DNA of 64,000 bases from Brevundimonas vesicularis (GTDB lineage Bacteria; Pseudomonadota; Alphaproteobacteria; Caulobacterales; Caulobacteraceae), in assembly GCF_014204545.1 (NCBI RefSeq), contig NZ_JACHLJ010000004.1, positions 83,933 to 147,932 of the forward strand, written 5' to 3'. Made by a program: the position numbers and the translations under genes. The notes under the pieces are model-generated. The model was not told the origin of the DNA and did no database searches. It was given only the letters and a program-made list of their open reading frames with translations. The stretch's first letter is position 1, and every line of letters starts with the position of its first letter. This document shows positions 33,400-43,689 of this stretch, piece by piece.

Positions 33400-34686
33400 A
33401 TGGATCCCGTCTCCGAACGACTACGCGCGCGCCACCCCCAGCGGATCGACCTTTCGTTGGAAAGAATGCGCGCGCTGTGCGCGGCCCTTGGCGATCCGCA
33501 GCACAAGCTTCCGCCGGTGATCCATGTGGCGGGCACCAACGGCAAGGGGTCGACCGTGGCCCTGATCCGCGCCATCGCCGAGGCGGCGGGATTGAAGGTG
33601 CACGCCTACACCTCGCCCCATCTGGTGCGGTTCAATGAACGGATCCGGCTGGCTGGAACGCTGATCGAGGACGACCATCTGAACGCGATCCTGGACCGGA
33701 TCGAGGCGGTCATGGCCGAGACGGACAGCGAGGCCACGATGTTCGAAAGCACGACCGCCGCCGCCTTCCTGGCCATGTCCGAGACGCCCGCCGATCTGGC
33801 CATCATCGAGGTGGGTCTGGGCGGGGTGCTGGACGCGACCAATGTGATCGAGCGGCCGCTGCTCAGCGTCATCGCCCCGGTCGATTACGACCATGCGGAG
33901 TTCCTGGGCACGGATCTGGCCGCGATCGCCTCGGAAAAGGCGGGGGTGCTGAAAGCTGGCGCGCCGGCCGTGATTGCGCGCCAGAAGGAAGAGGCGATGG
34001 CCGCCATCGAGCGGCGCGCCGCCGATGTTCATGCGCGGCTTACCGTGCTGGGGGTCGACTTTGACGCCTGGGCCGAGCGGGGCGGTCTGGCGTTTCAGAC
34101 GGCGGAACTGTTCATGGACCTTCCGGCGCCGGCCCTAGCAGGCGCGCACCAGATCGACAATGCGGCCCTGGCCGTGGCGGCGGCGGTCGAACTGGACCTG
34201 CCCGAGGCTGCGATCGCCGAAGGGCTGAAGCGCGTGCGCTGGCCCGCGCGGCTGCAACGGATTTCGGGCGGCCCATACGGCGCTGCGGCCAAGGCGGCGG
34301 AGGCGGAGCTGTGGCTGGACGGGGGGCATAATCCCCATGCGGCGCGGGCGCTGGCGGCGTTTCTGGCCGAGCGGCAGGCGCGGGCGCCGCGTCCCCTGGC
34401 CCTGGTCTGCGGCATGTTGAACAACAAGGATGCGGGCGGTTTCTTCGCCGCGCTGAAGGACAGCCAGGCCACCGTCTTCACCGTCGGCTTCGACGGCGCG
34501 GCGGCCGAGCCAACGGCCCTGGCGGCCGTGGCGCGCGGGCATGGGCTGGCGGCGACCCCGGCGGGTTCGGTTCCTGAGGCGCTGGATCTGGCGCTACGCC
34601 TGGGCGCGGGCCGGGTCGCCATCTGCGGATCGCTGTATCTGGCCGGCGAGGTCCTGGGCGCCAGCGAGGAGACCTGGCCGTTCTAG
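33400..34686 (+). CDS. folC: Bifunctional folylpolyglutamate synthase/dihydrofolate synthase
   Basis: 428 residues, a Mur-ligase-like fold. The P-loop HVAGTNGKGST is near residue 42, TSPHLVRFNERIRL follows and then EVGLGGVLDATNV and HQIDNAALAVAA. It adds glutamate to dihydropteroate and folates. Its last four bases overlap the stop of the convergent small gene. Confidence 0.92.
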   Translation: MDPVSERLRARHPQRIDLSLERMRALCAALGDPQHKLPPVIHVAGTNGKGSTVALIRAIAEAAGLKVHAYTSPHLVRFNERIRLAGTLIEDDHLNAILDRIEAVMAETDSEATMFESTTAAAFLAMSETPADLAIIEVGLGGVLDATNVIERPLLSVIAPVDYDHAEFLGTDLAAIASEKAGVLKAGAPAVIARQKEEAMAAIERRAADVHARLTVLGVDFDAWAERGGLAFQTAELFMDLPAPALAGAHQIDNAALAVAAAVELDLPEAAIAEGLKRVRWPARLQRISGGPYGAAAKAAEAELWLDGGHNPHAARALAAFLAERQARAPRPLALVCGMLNNKDAGGFFAALKDSQATVFTVGFDGAAAEPTALAAVARGHGLAATPAGSVPEALDLALRLGAGRVAICGSLYLAGEVLGASEETWPF

Positions 34687-34868
34687 CGCGTCATCCAGGG
34701 CTTGGACTTGCCGGCGGCGATGCGGGCGGCCTGTTCGCGCTGGAAGCGACCGCCGCGCGGCGGCTTGGCGCGCGCATCCAGCCTGGCGTTCTTCAGGCGC
34801 AGGGCCTTCTGGACCGGGGTCTCGCCGGGTATGTCGTCAGCCGGGTTCGGGGTGTCTTCGTCGCTCAT
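34683..34868 (-). CDS. Small basic conserved hypothetical protein
   Basis: 61 residues, Arg/Lys/Pro-rich and likely disordered (RLDARAKPPRGGRFQREQAA), with no cysteine and no membrane segment. Similar short proteins sit next to trxA or folC in Caulobacterales as far as I recall. The ATG lies just before the trxA terminator on the same strand, so it may have its own promoter or be read through from trxA. Confidence 0.6.
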   Translation of the reverse strand: MSDEDTPNPADDIPGETPVQKALRLKNARLDARAKPPRGGRFQREQAARIAAGKSKPWMTR

Positions 34869-34887
34869 GGCGCCATCCTAGCATGAA

Positions 34888-34918
34888 AAACGCCCGCCGG
34901 TGGGACCGGCGGGCGTTT
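34888..34918 (-). terminator. Rho-independent terminator of trxA
   Basis: A perfect fourteen-base stem (arms 34888-34901 and 34905-34918) with a three-base loop. On the minus strand the stem is followed by a T run, placed directly after the trxA stop. Confidence 0.85.
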
Positions 34919-34940
34919 GATCTGACAGGGTCGAAAAGGC

Positions 34941-35270
34941 TCAGGCCTTGACGCCAGCCTCGGCCAGCCATTCGACGATCTTGCCCTTGGGCATGGCGCC
35001 GACCTTCATCGAGGCCATCTGGCCGTCCTTGAACAACATCAGGGTCGGAATACCCTTCACGCCCAGCTTGGACGGGGTCATGGGGCTATCGTCAATGTTG
35101 ATCTTGGCTACGGTGACCTGACCGCCCAGTTCGTCGGCGATCTGTTCCAGCGCCGGACCGATCTGTTTGCAGGGGCCGCACCATTCGGCCCAGAAGTCGA
35201 CCAGGACAGGGGTCGAGGATTTCAGGACGTCGGCGTCAAAGCTTTCGTCAGTGACTTTTACAGTCGCCAT
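34941..35270 (-). CDS. trxA: Thioredoxin 1
   Basis: 109 residues, full length. The active site WAEWCGPCKQIGP is near residue 32 and the cis-proline is in KGIPTLMLF. It is a cytoplasmic disulfide reductant. It is preceded by an intergenic stretch of 118 bases after addA, so it could be the last gene of the addBA transcript or have its own promoter, and it is followed by a strong terminator. Confidence 0.95.
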   Translation of the reverse strand: MATVKVTDESFDADVLKSSTPVLVDFWAEWCGPCKQIGPALEQIADELGGQVTVAKINIDDSPMTPSKLGVKGIPTLMLFKDGQMASMKVGAMPKGKIVEWLAEAGVKA

Positions 35271-35378
35271 GAATGGCTCCTTGGGGCGCTATCGCTCGGC
35301 GCGCGGCGCCTCGCTGCATGAGCGCGTGTTGGTGTTGGCCGGATCTGTCCGGGTTCGATGGCAGATGTGGGAGCGAAT

Positions 35379-35401
35379 CGCGGGCAATTCAACTGCCCGC
35401 G
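35379..35401 (-). terminator. Hairpin overlapping the addA stop codon
   Basis: An eight-base stem CGCGGGCA/TGCCCGCG with the addA TGA inside or beside the loop. It could terminate or stabilise the addBA messenger. Confidence 0.45.
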
Positions 35402-38400
35402 AGCGCCGCCGCCAGCAGGGTTTCGGGAATGGGCATCAGCTTGGGCCCGTCGGTCCAGACCAGGGCGGCCTCGACGGGGCGGTCGGGATACAGGCGCTTC
35501 AGCACGGCGACATAGACGGCGGCCTGCAGCACATAGGCGGGATCGACCGCCTCGACGGCGTGTGGCGCAGGGCGGTTGGTCTTGTAATCGACGACCAGAA
35601 CCCTTTCGGGCGTGACCACCAGCCGGTCGATACGGCCGTTGATGGCGACGCCGGGCGGCAGGTCGGGCGCTGAACCCGTCAGGGCGACTTCGGCGCGGGA
35701 ACCGGGACCGAAGACCGGGGCGAAGCGGGCGTCGTTCAGAACAGAGAAGGCGGCGGCGATCATCTCGGTGCGCTGGGCCTCGTCCAGATCGGTCTCGCGG
35801 GCCAGCAGTCGACGCGCGGCGTCGGGGCGGTCGGCGGGCGCGATCTCGGGCAGGCGTTCCAGCAGCCGGTGGATCAGGTCGCCGCGCCGGAACCGGCCCA
35901 GCGATGCCCCGCCGGCCGCGCGGTTGGCCAAAGGCGAGGGGGCGGGAATGCGGATCGCGCCGCCGTCCATCCGCGACGGCGAGGCGAAGCGGGCGGCGGC
36001 GTCGGCCGGCGGCGGCGAGGCGGCCCAGGCGGGCAGGGCGGCGACGGACCGCACCTCATCGGCGGCGACCGGGCGACGCTCGGGATCGACTCCATAGCGA
36101 CGCACGCCGTTTTCGACTTCGCGCACCTGATCGCCCAGTCGGTCGAACGTTTCCGAGAGGATCGACCACCAGCTGCCGGCCTCGGCCCCCCGGCTTGAGG
36201 CGCGGCCCATGACGATGACGCGGTCCCGCGCGCGGGTCAGGGCGACATAGAGCAGGCGCAGGGTCTCGTCGTCGGTGCGGGCCTGGCGCGCGGCGCGCGC
36301 GTCCGCCGAGGCCGGGCAGTCGTCCTTCGCGGAGCCGGGCGCCATCAGCCAGGCCTCGCCTTCACCCTCCGGCGTCACGGCGGGCATCAGGGACGGACCT
36401 TGCGCCTTCGCCTTCATGGTGGTGTCGGGCAGGATGACGATGGGCGCCTCCAGACCCTTTGCGCCGTGGACGGTCATGACGCGGACCTCGCCGCGCGCGC
36501 CTTCCAGTTCGCGCTTCACCTCGACGTCGGCGGCCTCCAGCTGGGCCAGGCAGGTCTCCAGGTCGATCGCGCCCCGATTTTCGGCGGCCAGCACCTGGTT
36601 CAGGGTCTCGTCGATGGCTTCTTCCGCCTCGCGCCCCAGCCTGGTCAGGATGCGGGCGCGGCCGGAGCGGCCGGTGTCGTCCACACGGTTCAGAGCCTGG
36701 GAAAAGAAGGCGAAGGGATCGCCGCCGCGCGCGCCGATGGCGGCCTGAAGCGCATCGCGCGCGCGGGCCCATTCGGGGCGTTCGTGGGCCCGGTCGCGCA
36801 GGTCACGCCACAGCTGGCCGGAGTTGCGGTTCTCACGCCCGGCCAGGGCATACAGGCCGTCCTCGTCCACATCGCACAGCGGGCTGCGCAGCACCTCGGC
36901 CAGAGACAGATCGTCGTCGGGGAAGAGGGCGAAACGCGCCAGCGAGATCAGGTCGTCGAAGACGATGTGACTGGACAGTTTCAGCCGGTCCGCGCCGGCG
37001 ACGGGCACGCCTTCGGACTTCAGCGCGCGGATGATCTCCTCGAAGGTGGCGTCGCGGCGTCGGACCAGGACGATGTAGTCTCCATAGCTGGCGGGGCGCT
37101 GGTCGCGGGTATTGCGATCGAAGACGGCGGCGCCGCTTTCGACCTGGCGGCGGATCTCGCGGGCCAGGTCGCGGGCCAGGCGCTTGCGGGCGCTGCCGGA
37201 GCTTTCCTGATCGACCGGATCGTCCCAGGCGTCGGTTTCGGGCGCGGGCTCGTCCAGAAACAGGGGCCACAGGTCGATGGCGCCGTGCTGGCCGATGCGG
37301 GCGGGCAGGTGTCGGGCGATATCGCCCTGCGGGCCGGTCAGGGCGCGGGTGCGGTCCGGGTCGGCGAAGACGGCGTCCACGAAGGCCAGCACCTCTTCTG
37401 TCGAGCGATAGGAGGTGTTCAGCTCCGGCCCGGCGAAGGGCTCGCCGGCGCCCTCGGCCAGAGCGAGGAAGGCGCCGCGCTCTTGACGCAGCCGTTCGGG
37501 GCGGGCGCCTTGGAAGGAATAGATCGACTGTTTCTCGTCGCCGACGGCGAAGACGGTGCGGCCGGACTTTTCGCCGGAGTAGAACTCGCCGGTCAGGGCG
37601 CGGACGATGGCCCATTGTTCGGGGGCGGTGTCCTGGGCCTCGTCGATCAGGACGTGATCGACCCCGCCGTCCAGCTTGTACAGCACCCAGGCCGCGGCCC
37701 CGCTTTCAGTCAGCAGAGCGGCGGCGCGCGCGACCAGATCGGGGAAGTCCAACGCCCCGCGCTGGGCCTTGGCGGCCTCGTAGAAGGCAGCGTGGGCGCG
37801 GGCCAGGGTCAGGACCTTGACCGTATCGTCGGCGACCTTGGCCTTGCGCAGCGCCTCGCGCGCAGCGAGAAATTTCGTCTGGAGGTCTAGCAGCCAGCCG
37901 ACCGCGCCCTGCGGCGCCGACTTGGTGCCCATGCTCTTACGCGGGTCGCCCGCCTGGGTGCAGAAGACCCCGGCCAGGGCCGCGAACCCGGCGTAGGGCG
38001 GGGCGGCGACGCTCATGGCGTCGGCGATCTTCTTGTCATTGGCCGAGCCGGTTTCCATGGCCTCGGCCATGCGGTTCCACTCGCCGGGATCGATGAAGGC
38101 GACGAAATCGCGCTCCAGATCCTCCGGGCTGCGGTCGCGCTCGGCGCCGGTCAGGGCCCAGGGATCGGGCGCGGTCCCAGCTTCGGCCCGGTCGACATAA
38201 TCGAGCAGATCGGCGCGTTTCGCCTCGATCATCGACAGCAAGGCCTGGAACCGCTGCCAGTCCAGCTCGACGGCGAAATGGCTGTAGGCCTGTCCGATGG
38301 GGCCGTCTGGATCGGCGACGGCGGCGCGGGCCAAATCTTCGCGCGCGGCATGGCTGAGGGCGATCGCGGCCTGGTCTTCCAGCACGGTGAAGCGGGGCGA

Positions 38401-38814
38401 GACGCCGGCCTCCAGCGGGAACCGGCGCAACAGCTTTTCGCAGAAGGCGTGGATGGTCTGGATTTTCAGCCCGCCCGGCGTCTCCAGCGCGCGGGCGAAC
38501 AGTTTGCGCGCGCGGGAAAGCGCGGCGTGATCCATCGCCTGCGGGTCGCCGTCGTCCAGCCGGGCCAGTTCGCGCGATAGGGCGGCGTCGTCCAACACGG
38601 CCCAACCGCCCAGCTGGTCGAACAGTCGGGCCTGCATCTCGGCGGCGGCGGCCTTGGTGTAGGTGACGCACAGGATGGCGCCGGGATCGACCTGATCCAG
38701 CAGCAGCCGCGCCACCCGGTTCACCAGGGTGGTGGTCTTGCCCGAACCGGCGTTGGCGGTGACGAAGACGGTCAGGCGCGGGTCGGCGGCGACGATCTGG
38801 GGGGCGATGCTCAT
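35389..38814 (-). CDS. addA: Double-strand break repair helicase-nuclease AddA
   Basis: 1141 residues from the ATG at 38814, which overlaps the addB stop (ATGA); upstream in-frame codons lie inside addB. The UvrD-type helicase Walker A is ANAGSGKTTTL (20-30), motif II is LIDEAQDTAPEQW, motif III is VGDEKQSIYSFQGA, and the later RLLYVALTRARDRV is motif VI. A C-terminal RecB-type nuclease follows, with VVDYKTNRPAP. With AddB it processes broken DNA ends for RecA loading. Confidence 0.93.
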   Translation of the reverse strand: MSIAPQIVAADPRLTVFVTANAGSGKTTTLVNRVARLLLDQVDPGAILCVTYTKAAAAEMQARLFDQLGGWAVLDDAALSRELARLDDGDPQAMDHAALSRARKLFARALETPGGLKIQTIHAFCEKLLRRFPLEAGVSPRFTVLEDQAAIALSHAAREDLARAAVADPDGPIGQAYSHFAVELDWQRFQALLSMIEAKRADLLDYVDRAEAGTAPDPWALTGAERDRSPEDLERDFVAFIDPGEWNRMAEAMETGSANDKKIADAMSVAAPPYAGFAALAGVFCTQAGDPRKSMGTKSAPQGAVGWLLDLQTKFLAAREALRKAKVADDTVKVLTLARAHAAFYEAAKAQRGALDFPDLVARAAALLTESGAAAWVLYKLDGGVDHVLIDEAQDTAPEQWAIVRALTGEFYSGEKSGRTVFAVGDEKQSIYSFQGARPERLRQERGAFLALAEGAGEPFAGPELNTSYRSTEEVLAFVDAVFADPDRTRALTGPQGDIARHLPARIGQHGAIDLWPLFLDEPAPETDAWDDPVDQESSGSARKRLARDLAREIRRQVESGAAVFDRNTRDQRPASYGDYIVLVRRRDATFEEIIRALKSEGVPVAGADRLKLSSHIVFDDLISLARFALFPDDDLSLAEVLRSPLCDVDEDGLYALAGRENRNSGQLWRDLRDRAHERPEWARARDALQAAIGARGGDPFAFFSQALNRVDDTGRSGRARILTRLGREAEEAIDETLNQVLAAENRGAIDLETCLAQLEAADVEVKRELEGARGEVRVMTVHGAKGLEAPIVILPDTTMKAKAQGPSLMPAVTPEGEGEAWLMAPGSAKDDCPASADARAARQARTDDETLRLLYVALTRARDRVIVMGRASSRGAEAGSWWSILSETFDRLGDQVREVENGVRRYGVDPERRPVAADEVRSVAALPAWAASPPPADAAARFASPSRMDGGAIRIPAPSPLANRAAGGASLGRFRRGDLIHRLLERLPEIAPADRPDAARRLLARETDLDEAQRTEMIAAAFSVLNDARFAPVFGPGSRAEVALTGSAPDLPPGVAINGRIDRLVVTPERVLVVDYKTNRPAPHAVEAVDPAYVLQAAVYVAVLKRLYPDRPVEAALVWTDGPKLMPIPETLLAAALAGS

Positions 38815-41800
38815 TCTTCGTCCCCGTCGCCGATCACCGACCATTCCCAGACGCGGGCCAGATGATCGTAGTTGCCGCCCTGATTGCCCATGAACTGAGG
38901 CGCGGCCCACGACACGTAAGGCGTATTCTCGTCGTCGAAGCGAGCGACCCGGCGCTTCAGCCCGTCCAGCGCCGCCTGGGCCAGATCGGCGGCCTCAAAG
39001 CCGGAGGCGCGGGTGACGACTTCGCCCGCCGTCTTTCGCCCGACCACGCGGACATAGGTCAGTTCGTCGGGCGTGACCGGGCCGTTGGTGTCCTTGAACC
39101 CGCCGTCGGCCAGGATGGCGGCCGTCAGGGTCAGCTGCGGGGCGAAGCCGGACTTGACCTGTTTGGCGGACGGCGCCGCCCCGGTCTTGAAGTCCATGAC
39201 CGCCGCGCCGTCCGACGCCAGCTCGATCCGGTCGGCGAAGGCCTTGACCGTGAAGGGGCCGGCCGGGGCGTCGAAGGTCATCGTCCCCTGCTGTTCCACC
39301 AGGATATCGACGCCGCGCGCACGACGCCGGCGCTCGAACTCGGTCAGCCAACGAGCGCAGTTGCGGGCCAGCGGCGCCTCGCGGGCCATGGCGGCATCCT
39401 CGAAGCCGCGCGCGCCCAGTTCGCGCAGCAGATGATCGTGCAGGATGGCCTCGCAATCGTCGGGCAGGTCATTGGGCCAGTCCAGCGTCAGTCGTTCGAT
39501 GGCGGCGTGGACGGCGTTGCCGCGGGCGAGCGCTTCGGCAGACGCGCCCGGACGCTCCATCGCCTCCAGCCCCAGCACCGACAGGGCGTAGATGGCGTAG
39601 GGATCGCGCACCCAGCGTTCGATGCGGGTGACGTACAGGCTGCGCGGACGGCGATGCACCGGCGGGCGCGGCTCCGGCCGTTTGGCGAACCGGGGCGGGC
39701 CGGGCGGGGGGGCGTCCAAGGCGCGGGCCCAGTCGATGACGGCTGAGGGGCGGGCGATGGCGACCGGCGTTTCGGCGGCGTTCGCGCCGCGCGTCAGCAT
39801 CTCCAGCCGCCACAGCCAGCGCGAGCGTACGGCGGGCTGGCCGCCGCGCCGTTCGCTGTGGATCAAGATGACCTCGTCGGCGCAGGCGGCCTGGACAAAG
39901 TCCTGCGCCGTCTGGCCCAGGCGACGTTCGGGCGGCGGCAGGCCCAGCGCCTTTCGCATCGGGCGCGACAGGAAGGGGTCTGTCGGCGCCGCCTGAGGCC
40001 AGACGCCTTCCTCCAACCCGGCCAGGATCATCCGGTCCGCGCGCACCAGACGCGCCTCGATGGCGCCGAGAATGCGCAGCGACGGATGGGTCGCCCCTCC
40101 GGTCCGCACGACGTTTTCCCTGACCAGGGACGTGACCAGTTCGGCCAGTTCCGCGCGGCGGATGCGGCCGAGCGACGCCCCGCCCTCGATCAAGCCGGAC
40201 AGAAGGCTGGCGGCGGCCTCGCCGTCGGGGCCGGCCCAGGCGTTCTGGCCGGCCAGGGTTTCGATCAGCCGGGTCAGGGCCGAGGCGGCGACGTTCAGAT
40301 CCGCGTGGGGGGTGAACACGGCGGTCGCGACCTCGACGGCGGCCTGAAGCTGATCGACCAGGCGGGTCGCGGCCGAAAGCCGGGCCTGTTTCCATTCCGG
40401 CGACGCCTTGCCGCGCCGGTCGGGCTGGACCGCCTCCAGCAGGCGGCGGTGGATGGCGGCAAAATCGCGCGGGCGAGGGCCGCGCAGGGCGTGCTCCTCC
40501 AGCGCGGCGACGGCGGCGGCCTGAGGATCGTCGCCCAGATCGAACCGGACCAGCGGATGTTTGACCACGGCCAGCAGCAGATGGGGCTGGACCGGATCGG
40601 CGATCCAGCGGGCGCACAGATCGACCAGGGCGCCGGCGGGCAGGCGCGATAGCGGGGCGCCGGCGGACGAATCCGGGACGACTCCCCACCGTTCCAGTCG
40701 GGCGGCAACGCGGCGACCCAGGGCTTGGTCCGGCGTGACCAGGGCGCAGGTCTTGCCCGGCGTTTCCAGCGTCTCGCGCATCATCAGGGCGATGGCGGCG
40801 GCGGCCTCTTCCTCAGCGCGCACACTTAGGAGCGACAGGCCCTGTAGACCCTCGGCGATGGGATCGCGCGCCTCGTTGCGGGCGGCGGCGGCCGCGCGGA
40901 TGTCGCGGATGGCGCGGCGCCAGTCGTCGGTGGCCTCGGCCGGCCGCAGGGCCTCGTTGACCAGCCGTTGGCGCGCCAGGCCGCGCGCTTGGACGGCCGG
41001 GGAGACGGCGGGCCGGAACCAAGGCCGGACGCTTTCGCGCGCGATCTCGCAGCGGTCCAGCAGCCGTTTCATCGCGCTTTGCGGATGCTGTTCGTCCAGC
41101 TGGTCCCAGACGCCGGCGTCCAGATCCAGGTCGAGGCCAGGCAGGACGACGCAGCCGAGTGGCGCCCTCGCCACGGCCTTCAGCACGTCGCCGGCGGCGG
41201 GGACGGTGCCGGTCGAGCCGGCGGCGATGACGGGCTGGCGCGGCGGTTCGCGGTCCCACAATTCGGCGAGGCGGCGCAGCAGGGTCGCGCGACGCCAGGC
41301 CGGATCTACCAGACCCAGTTCGGCCAGACGCTTCGGCCAGGCCTCGACCGCCAGACCCAGAAACTCGGCCGACCGTTCCCAGTGTTCGGCCATTTCGCCG
41401 TCGACCAGGGTCGCGATCCGCTCGGGGTTCTGAATCTCTTCCAGTTGGCAGGAATCGAGGAAGCCGCCCAGCGCGTCGGCCAGATCCAGCGCGCGCATCG
41501 GGCTAAGGGACGTATCGAACTGTTCGACGATCATCCGCGCCATCTCGAACCGGCGGGTCAGGGCGGGGATGGCGGGCGGCAGATCAAGGCCGAGGGCGCC
41601 GGGCGTAAAGGGCGGCTCGTCCTCCTCCAGATCGCCCAGCGGCCGCACCTGAGGCAGCAGGATGGGGCGGCCCTGGGACAGCTTGGACAGGGCGCCGGCA
41701 AAGGCGCGCGCGGCCCGGCGGTTGGGCAACAGGATGGTGGCGTCCGACAGGGTTTCGGGCGGCAGATCGCCCAGCCAGGCCAGCACCCCGGCGGCCAGGT

Positions 41801-41876
41801 CCTCAAGGAACGGCCGGTGCGCGGGGATGGCGTACCAACGGGGCGTGTCGCTCAGAAAGGGATCGAAGGCGCTCAC
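38811..41876 (-). CDS. addB: Double-strand break repair protein AddB
   Basis: 1021 residues, GTG start overlapping the murU stop (GTGA). The N-terminal half is a degenerate UvrD-like helicase without a good Walker A, as in alphaproteobacterial AddB, with LLPNRRAARAFAGAL. The C-terminal PD-(D/E)XK nuclease carries the VMDFKTGAAPSAKQV motif (about residue 915). It forms the AddAB helicase-nuclease. Confidence 0.9.
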   Translation of the reverse strand: MSAFDPFLSDTPRWYAIPAHRPFLEDLAAGVLAWLGDLPPETLSDATILLPNRRAARAFAGALSKLSQGRPILLPQVRPLGDLEEDEPPFTPGALGLDLPPAIPALTRRFEMARMIVEQFDTSLSPMRALDLADALGGFLDSCQLEEIQNPERIATLVDGEMAEHWERSAEFLGLAVEAWPKRLAELGLVDPAWRRATLLRRLAELWDREPPRQPVIAAGSTGTVPAAGDVLKAVARAPLGCVVLPGLDLDLDAGVWDQLDEQHPQSAMKRLLDRCEIARESVRPWFRPAVSPAVQARGLARQRLVNEALRPAEATDDWRRAIRDIRAAAAARNEARDPIAEGLQGLSLLSVRAEEEAAAAIALMMRETLETPGKTCALVTPDQALGRRVAARLERWGVVPDSSAGAPLSRLPAGALVDLCARWIADPVQPHLLLAVVKHPLVRFDLGDDPQAAAVAALEEHALRGPRPRDFAAIHRRLLEAVQPDRRGKASPEWKQARLSAATRLVDQLQAAVEVATAVFTPHADLNVAASALTRLIETLAGQNAWAGPDGEAAASLLSGLIEGGASLGRIRRAELAELVTSLVRENVVRTGGATHPSLRILGAIEARLVRADRMILAGLEEGVWPQAAPTDPFLSRPMRKALGLPPPERRLGQTAQDFVQAACADEVILIHSERRGGQPAVRSRWLWRLEMLTRGANAAETPVAIARPSAVIDWARALDAPPPGPPRFAKRPEPRPPVHRRPRSLYVTRIERWVRDPYAIYALSVLGLEAMERPGASAEALARGNAVHAAIERLTLDWPNDLPDDCEAILHDHLLRELGARGFEDAAMAREAPLARNCARWLTEFERRRRARGVDILVEQQGTMTFDAPAGPFTVKAFADRIELASDGAAVMDFKTGAAPSAKQVKSGFAPQLTLTAAILADGGFKDTNGPVTPDELTYVRVVGRKTAGEVVTRASGFEAADLAQAALDGLKRRVARFDDENTPYVSWAAPQFMGNQGGNYDHLARVWEWSVIGDGDEE

Positions 41877-42601
41877 GCCTCTCCCGCCAGTTTGGTCTCG
41901 GCCTCAGCCCGCGCCTGCGGGTCGCCGACGTGCATCCAGTCGCCGTCCAGGACGCAGCCAAACAGGCGGCCCTCGGCCGCGGACTTGCGCCACAGGGGGC
42001 TGAGGGAGAAGGGGCCGTCGGGGCCGTGGTCGGCGTATCCGGTGCGGGTGATGTGCACGCCCATATAGGCGAACGGCGCGGACGGGGCGTCGCCGCGGAA
42101 TGTCAGCGTGCCGTCGTCGGCCATGAAGAAATCGCCGTCGCCCTCAAAGCCGATGGAGCCTTCGCGACGGGCCAGAAGCAGGGCGGCGTCCATCGTCTCG
42201 GGGTTCCATAGGCGGATCAGTTCGGCGAGCGCATCGCCGCGATCGATCCACACACTGTCGATATTGGCGACGAAGACGGGCTCCTCGCCCAGCAGGGGGT
42301 GGGCCTTCTTCAATCCGCCGCCGGTCTCCAGCAGTTCAGCGCGTTCGTCGGAAATCACGATCTCGGGGCCGCGTCCGCGGGCCGCCAGATGCGCTTCCAG
42401 CCGGTCGGCGAACCAGTGAACATTCACCACCGCCTTTTCGACGCCGGCCTCCGCCAGACGGTCCAGCACATGGTCGATCAAGGCGCGGCCCTGCACCTCG
42501 ACCAAGGCCTTGGGTCGGTCGTCGGTCAGGGGCCGCATGCGCGTGCCCAGGCCGGCGGCGAGCACCATTGCGGTCTTGGGGGCCGTCTTTGGAGCGGTCA
42601 T
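41873..42601 (-). CDS. murU: N-acetylmuramate-1-phosphate uridylyltransferase
   Basis: 242 residues, a nucleotidyltransferase with LAAGLGTRMRPLTDDRPKAL (about residues 15-34), the sugar-binding LETGGGLKKA and VANIDSVW. It overlaps amgK by four bases. AmgK plus MurU convert recycled MurNAc to UDP-MurNAc, bypassing de novo synthesis and giving intrinsic fosfomycin tolerance in Pseudomonas. The alternative, mannose-1-phosphate guanylyltransferase, is less likely given the amgK neighbour. Confidence 0.85.
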   Translation of the reverse strand: MTAPKTAPKTAMVLAAGLGTRMRPLTDDRPKALVEVQGRALIDHVLDRLAEAGVEKAVVNVHWFADRLEAHLAARGRGPEIVISDERAELLETGGGLKKAHPLLGEEPVFVANIDSVWIDRGDALAELIRLWNPETMDAALLLARREGSIGFEGDGDFFMADDGTLTFRGDAPSAPFAYMGVHITRTGYADHGPDGPFSLSPLWRKSAAEGRLFGCVLDGDWMHVGDPQARAEAETKLAGEA

Positions 42602-43689
42602 GCGCGGGCCTCGGCTGGAACGTGACGGTCGAACCAGCGGGCGACGGGCGCTAGGGCCGGCTGGTCCAGATTGGCGTTCAGGTGTCGCCACATGCGCGGC
42701 AGAAACTGGCGATATCGCGGTTTGCCGTCGCGCGCGATCAGGCGGGCGAAGATGCCGATGATTCGCGCCTCGTTCAGGGCGGCGAGGCCCGCGTAGTCGG
42801 CCATGAAGGCCGCGCGCTCGATCTGGGGCCGCAGGGCGAAATAGCGGTCCAGGGCCTCAGCCTCCAGTGCGGGCGACACGTCGCGCCGGGCGTCCTGCAG
42901 CAGGGAGTGCAGGTCCCACGACGGGTGGGCGCGCACTGCGTCCTGGAAGTCGATCATGCCGACGCGGGCGGCGCCGTCGCGCTGGAGCAGCCAGATCAGG
43001 TTTTCCGCGTGATAGTCACGATGGGCCATGACCGAGGCCCCGGCCGCGCCCGAGGCGACGATCGGCGCCCAAGCCGCGCGCCAGTCGGCGACGGCGGCGG
43101 CGTCGAAGCGGACGCGGTCGTCGAGTTTCGGCAGCCATTCGACAAACAGATCGGCCCCGCCCTGAAGGGCCGTCTCGTCATACGTCAGCAGGGGCCAGTC
43201 GCCGCCGGGGCCGTGCAGGGTCTGCGGCGGGTTTCCGGCGTCGTGCAGCACGGCAAGGGCCTCGATGGCGGCCAGATAAAGCGGCGTCTCGTCGGCGCCG
43301 TCTTCGATCGCGCGGGCGAACAGGGTGTCGCCGAAATCCTCAAGCACGGCCAGGCCGTTGGCGGCATCCAGCGACGGGATTTCGGGGGCGGACAGGCCCA
43401 GAGACTTCAGATGGGCGGCGACGGCGGCGAAGGCCTCGATCCGGCCGGCGGACAGGCGGGCGACGGCGTTCCAGCCGGCGGCGTGACGCTGCTCGGGCGT
43501 CCAGCGCGGATCGCACGGCTGGCTTTCGGCGGCGGGCGCCTGATCCATCAGCATCAATGTCGGGCCAGTCGTCGGCGTCAGCCGCTCATACCGCCGCGTC
43601 GAGGCGTCGCCGGGCAGGGGGACGCGCAGGGCGTCGGCCAGGCCGGCGGCCTTCAGGAAGTCGAGACGGAGGGTTTCGCGGTCAGACAT
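42598..43689 (-). CDS. amgK: Anomeric MurNAc/GlcNAc kinase AmgK
   Basis: A 363-residue APH-fold kinase. The catalytic loop is MAHRDYHAENLIWL (about residue 219) and the Mg-binding motif is GMIDFQDAVRAHPSWDL. It phosphorylates C1 of N-acetylmuramate. The operon with murU directly downstream supports this over a generic phosphotransferase. It overlaps tsaE by eight bases. Confidence 0.85.
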   Translation of the reverse strand: MSDRETLRLDFLKAAGLADALRVPLPGDASTRRYERLTPTTGPTLMLMDQAPAAESQPCDPRWTPEQRHAAGWNAVARLSAGRIEAFAAVAAHLKSLGLSAPEIPSLDAANGLAVLEDFGDTLFARAIEDGADETPLYLAAIEALAVLHDAGNPPQTLHGPGGDWPLLTYDETALQGGADLFVEWLPKLDDRVRFDAAAVADWRAAWAPIVASGAAGASVMAHRDYHAENLIWLLQRDGAARVGMIDFQDAVRAHPSWDLHSLLQDARRDVSPALEAEALDRYFALRPQIERAAFMADYAGLAALNEARIIGIFARLIARDGKPRYRQFLPRMWRHLNANLDQPALAPVARWFDRHVPAEARA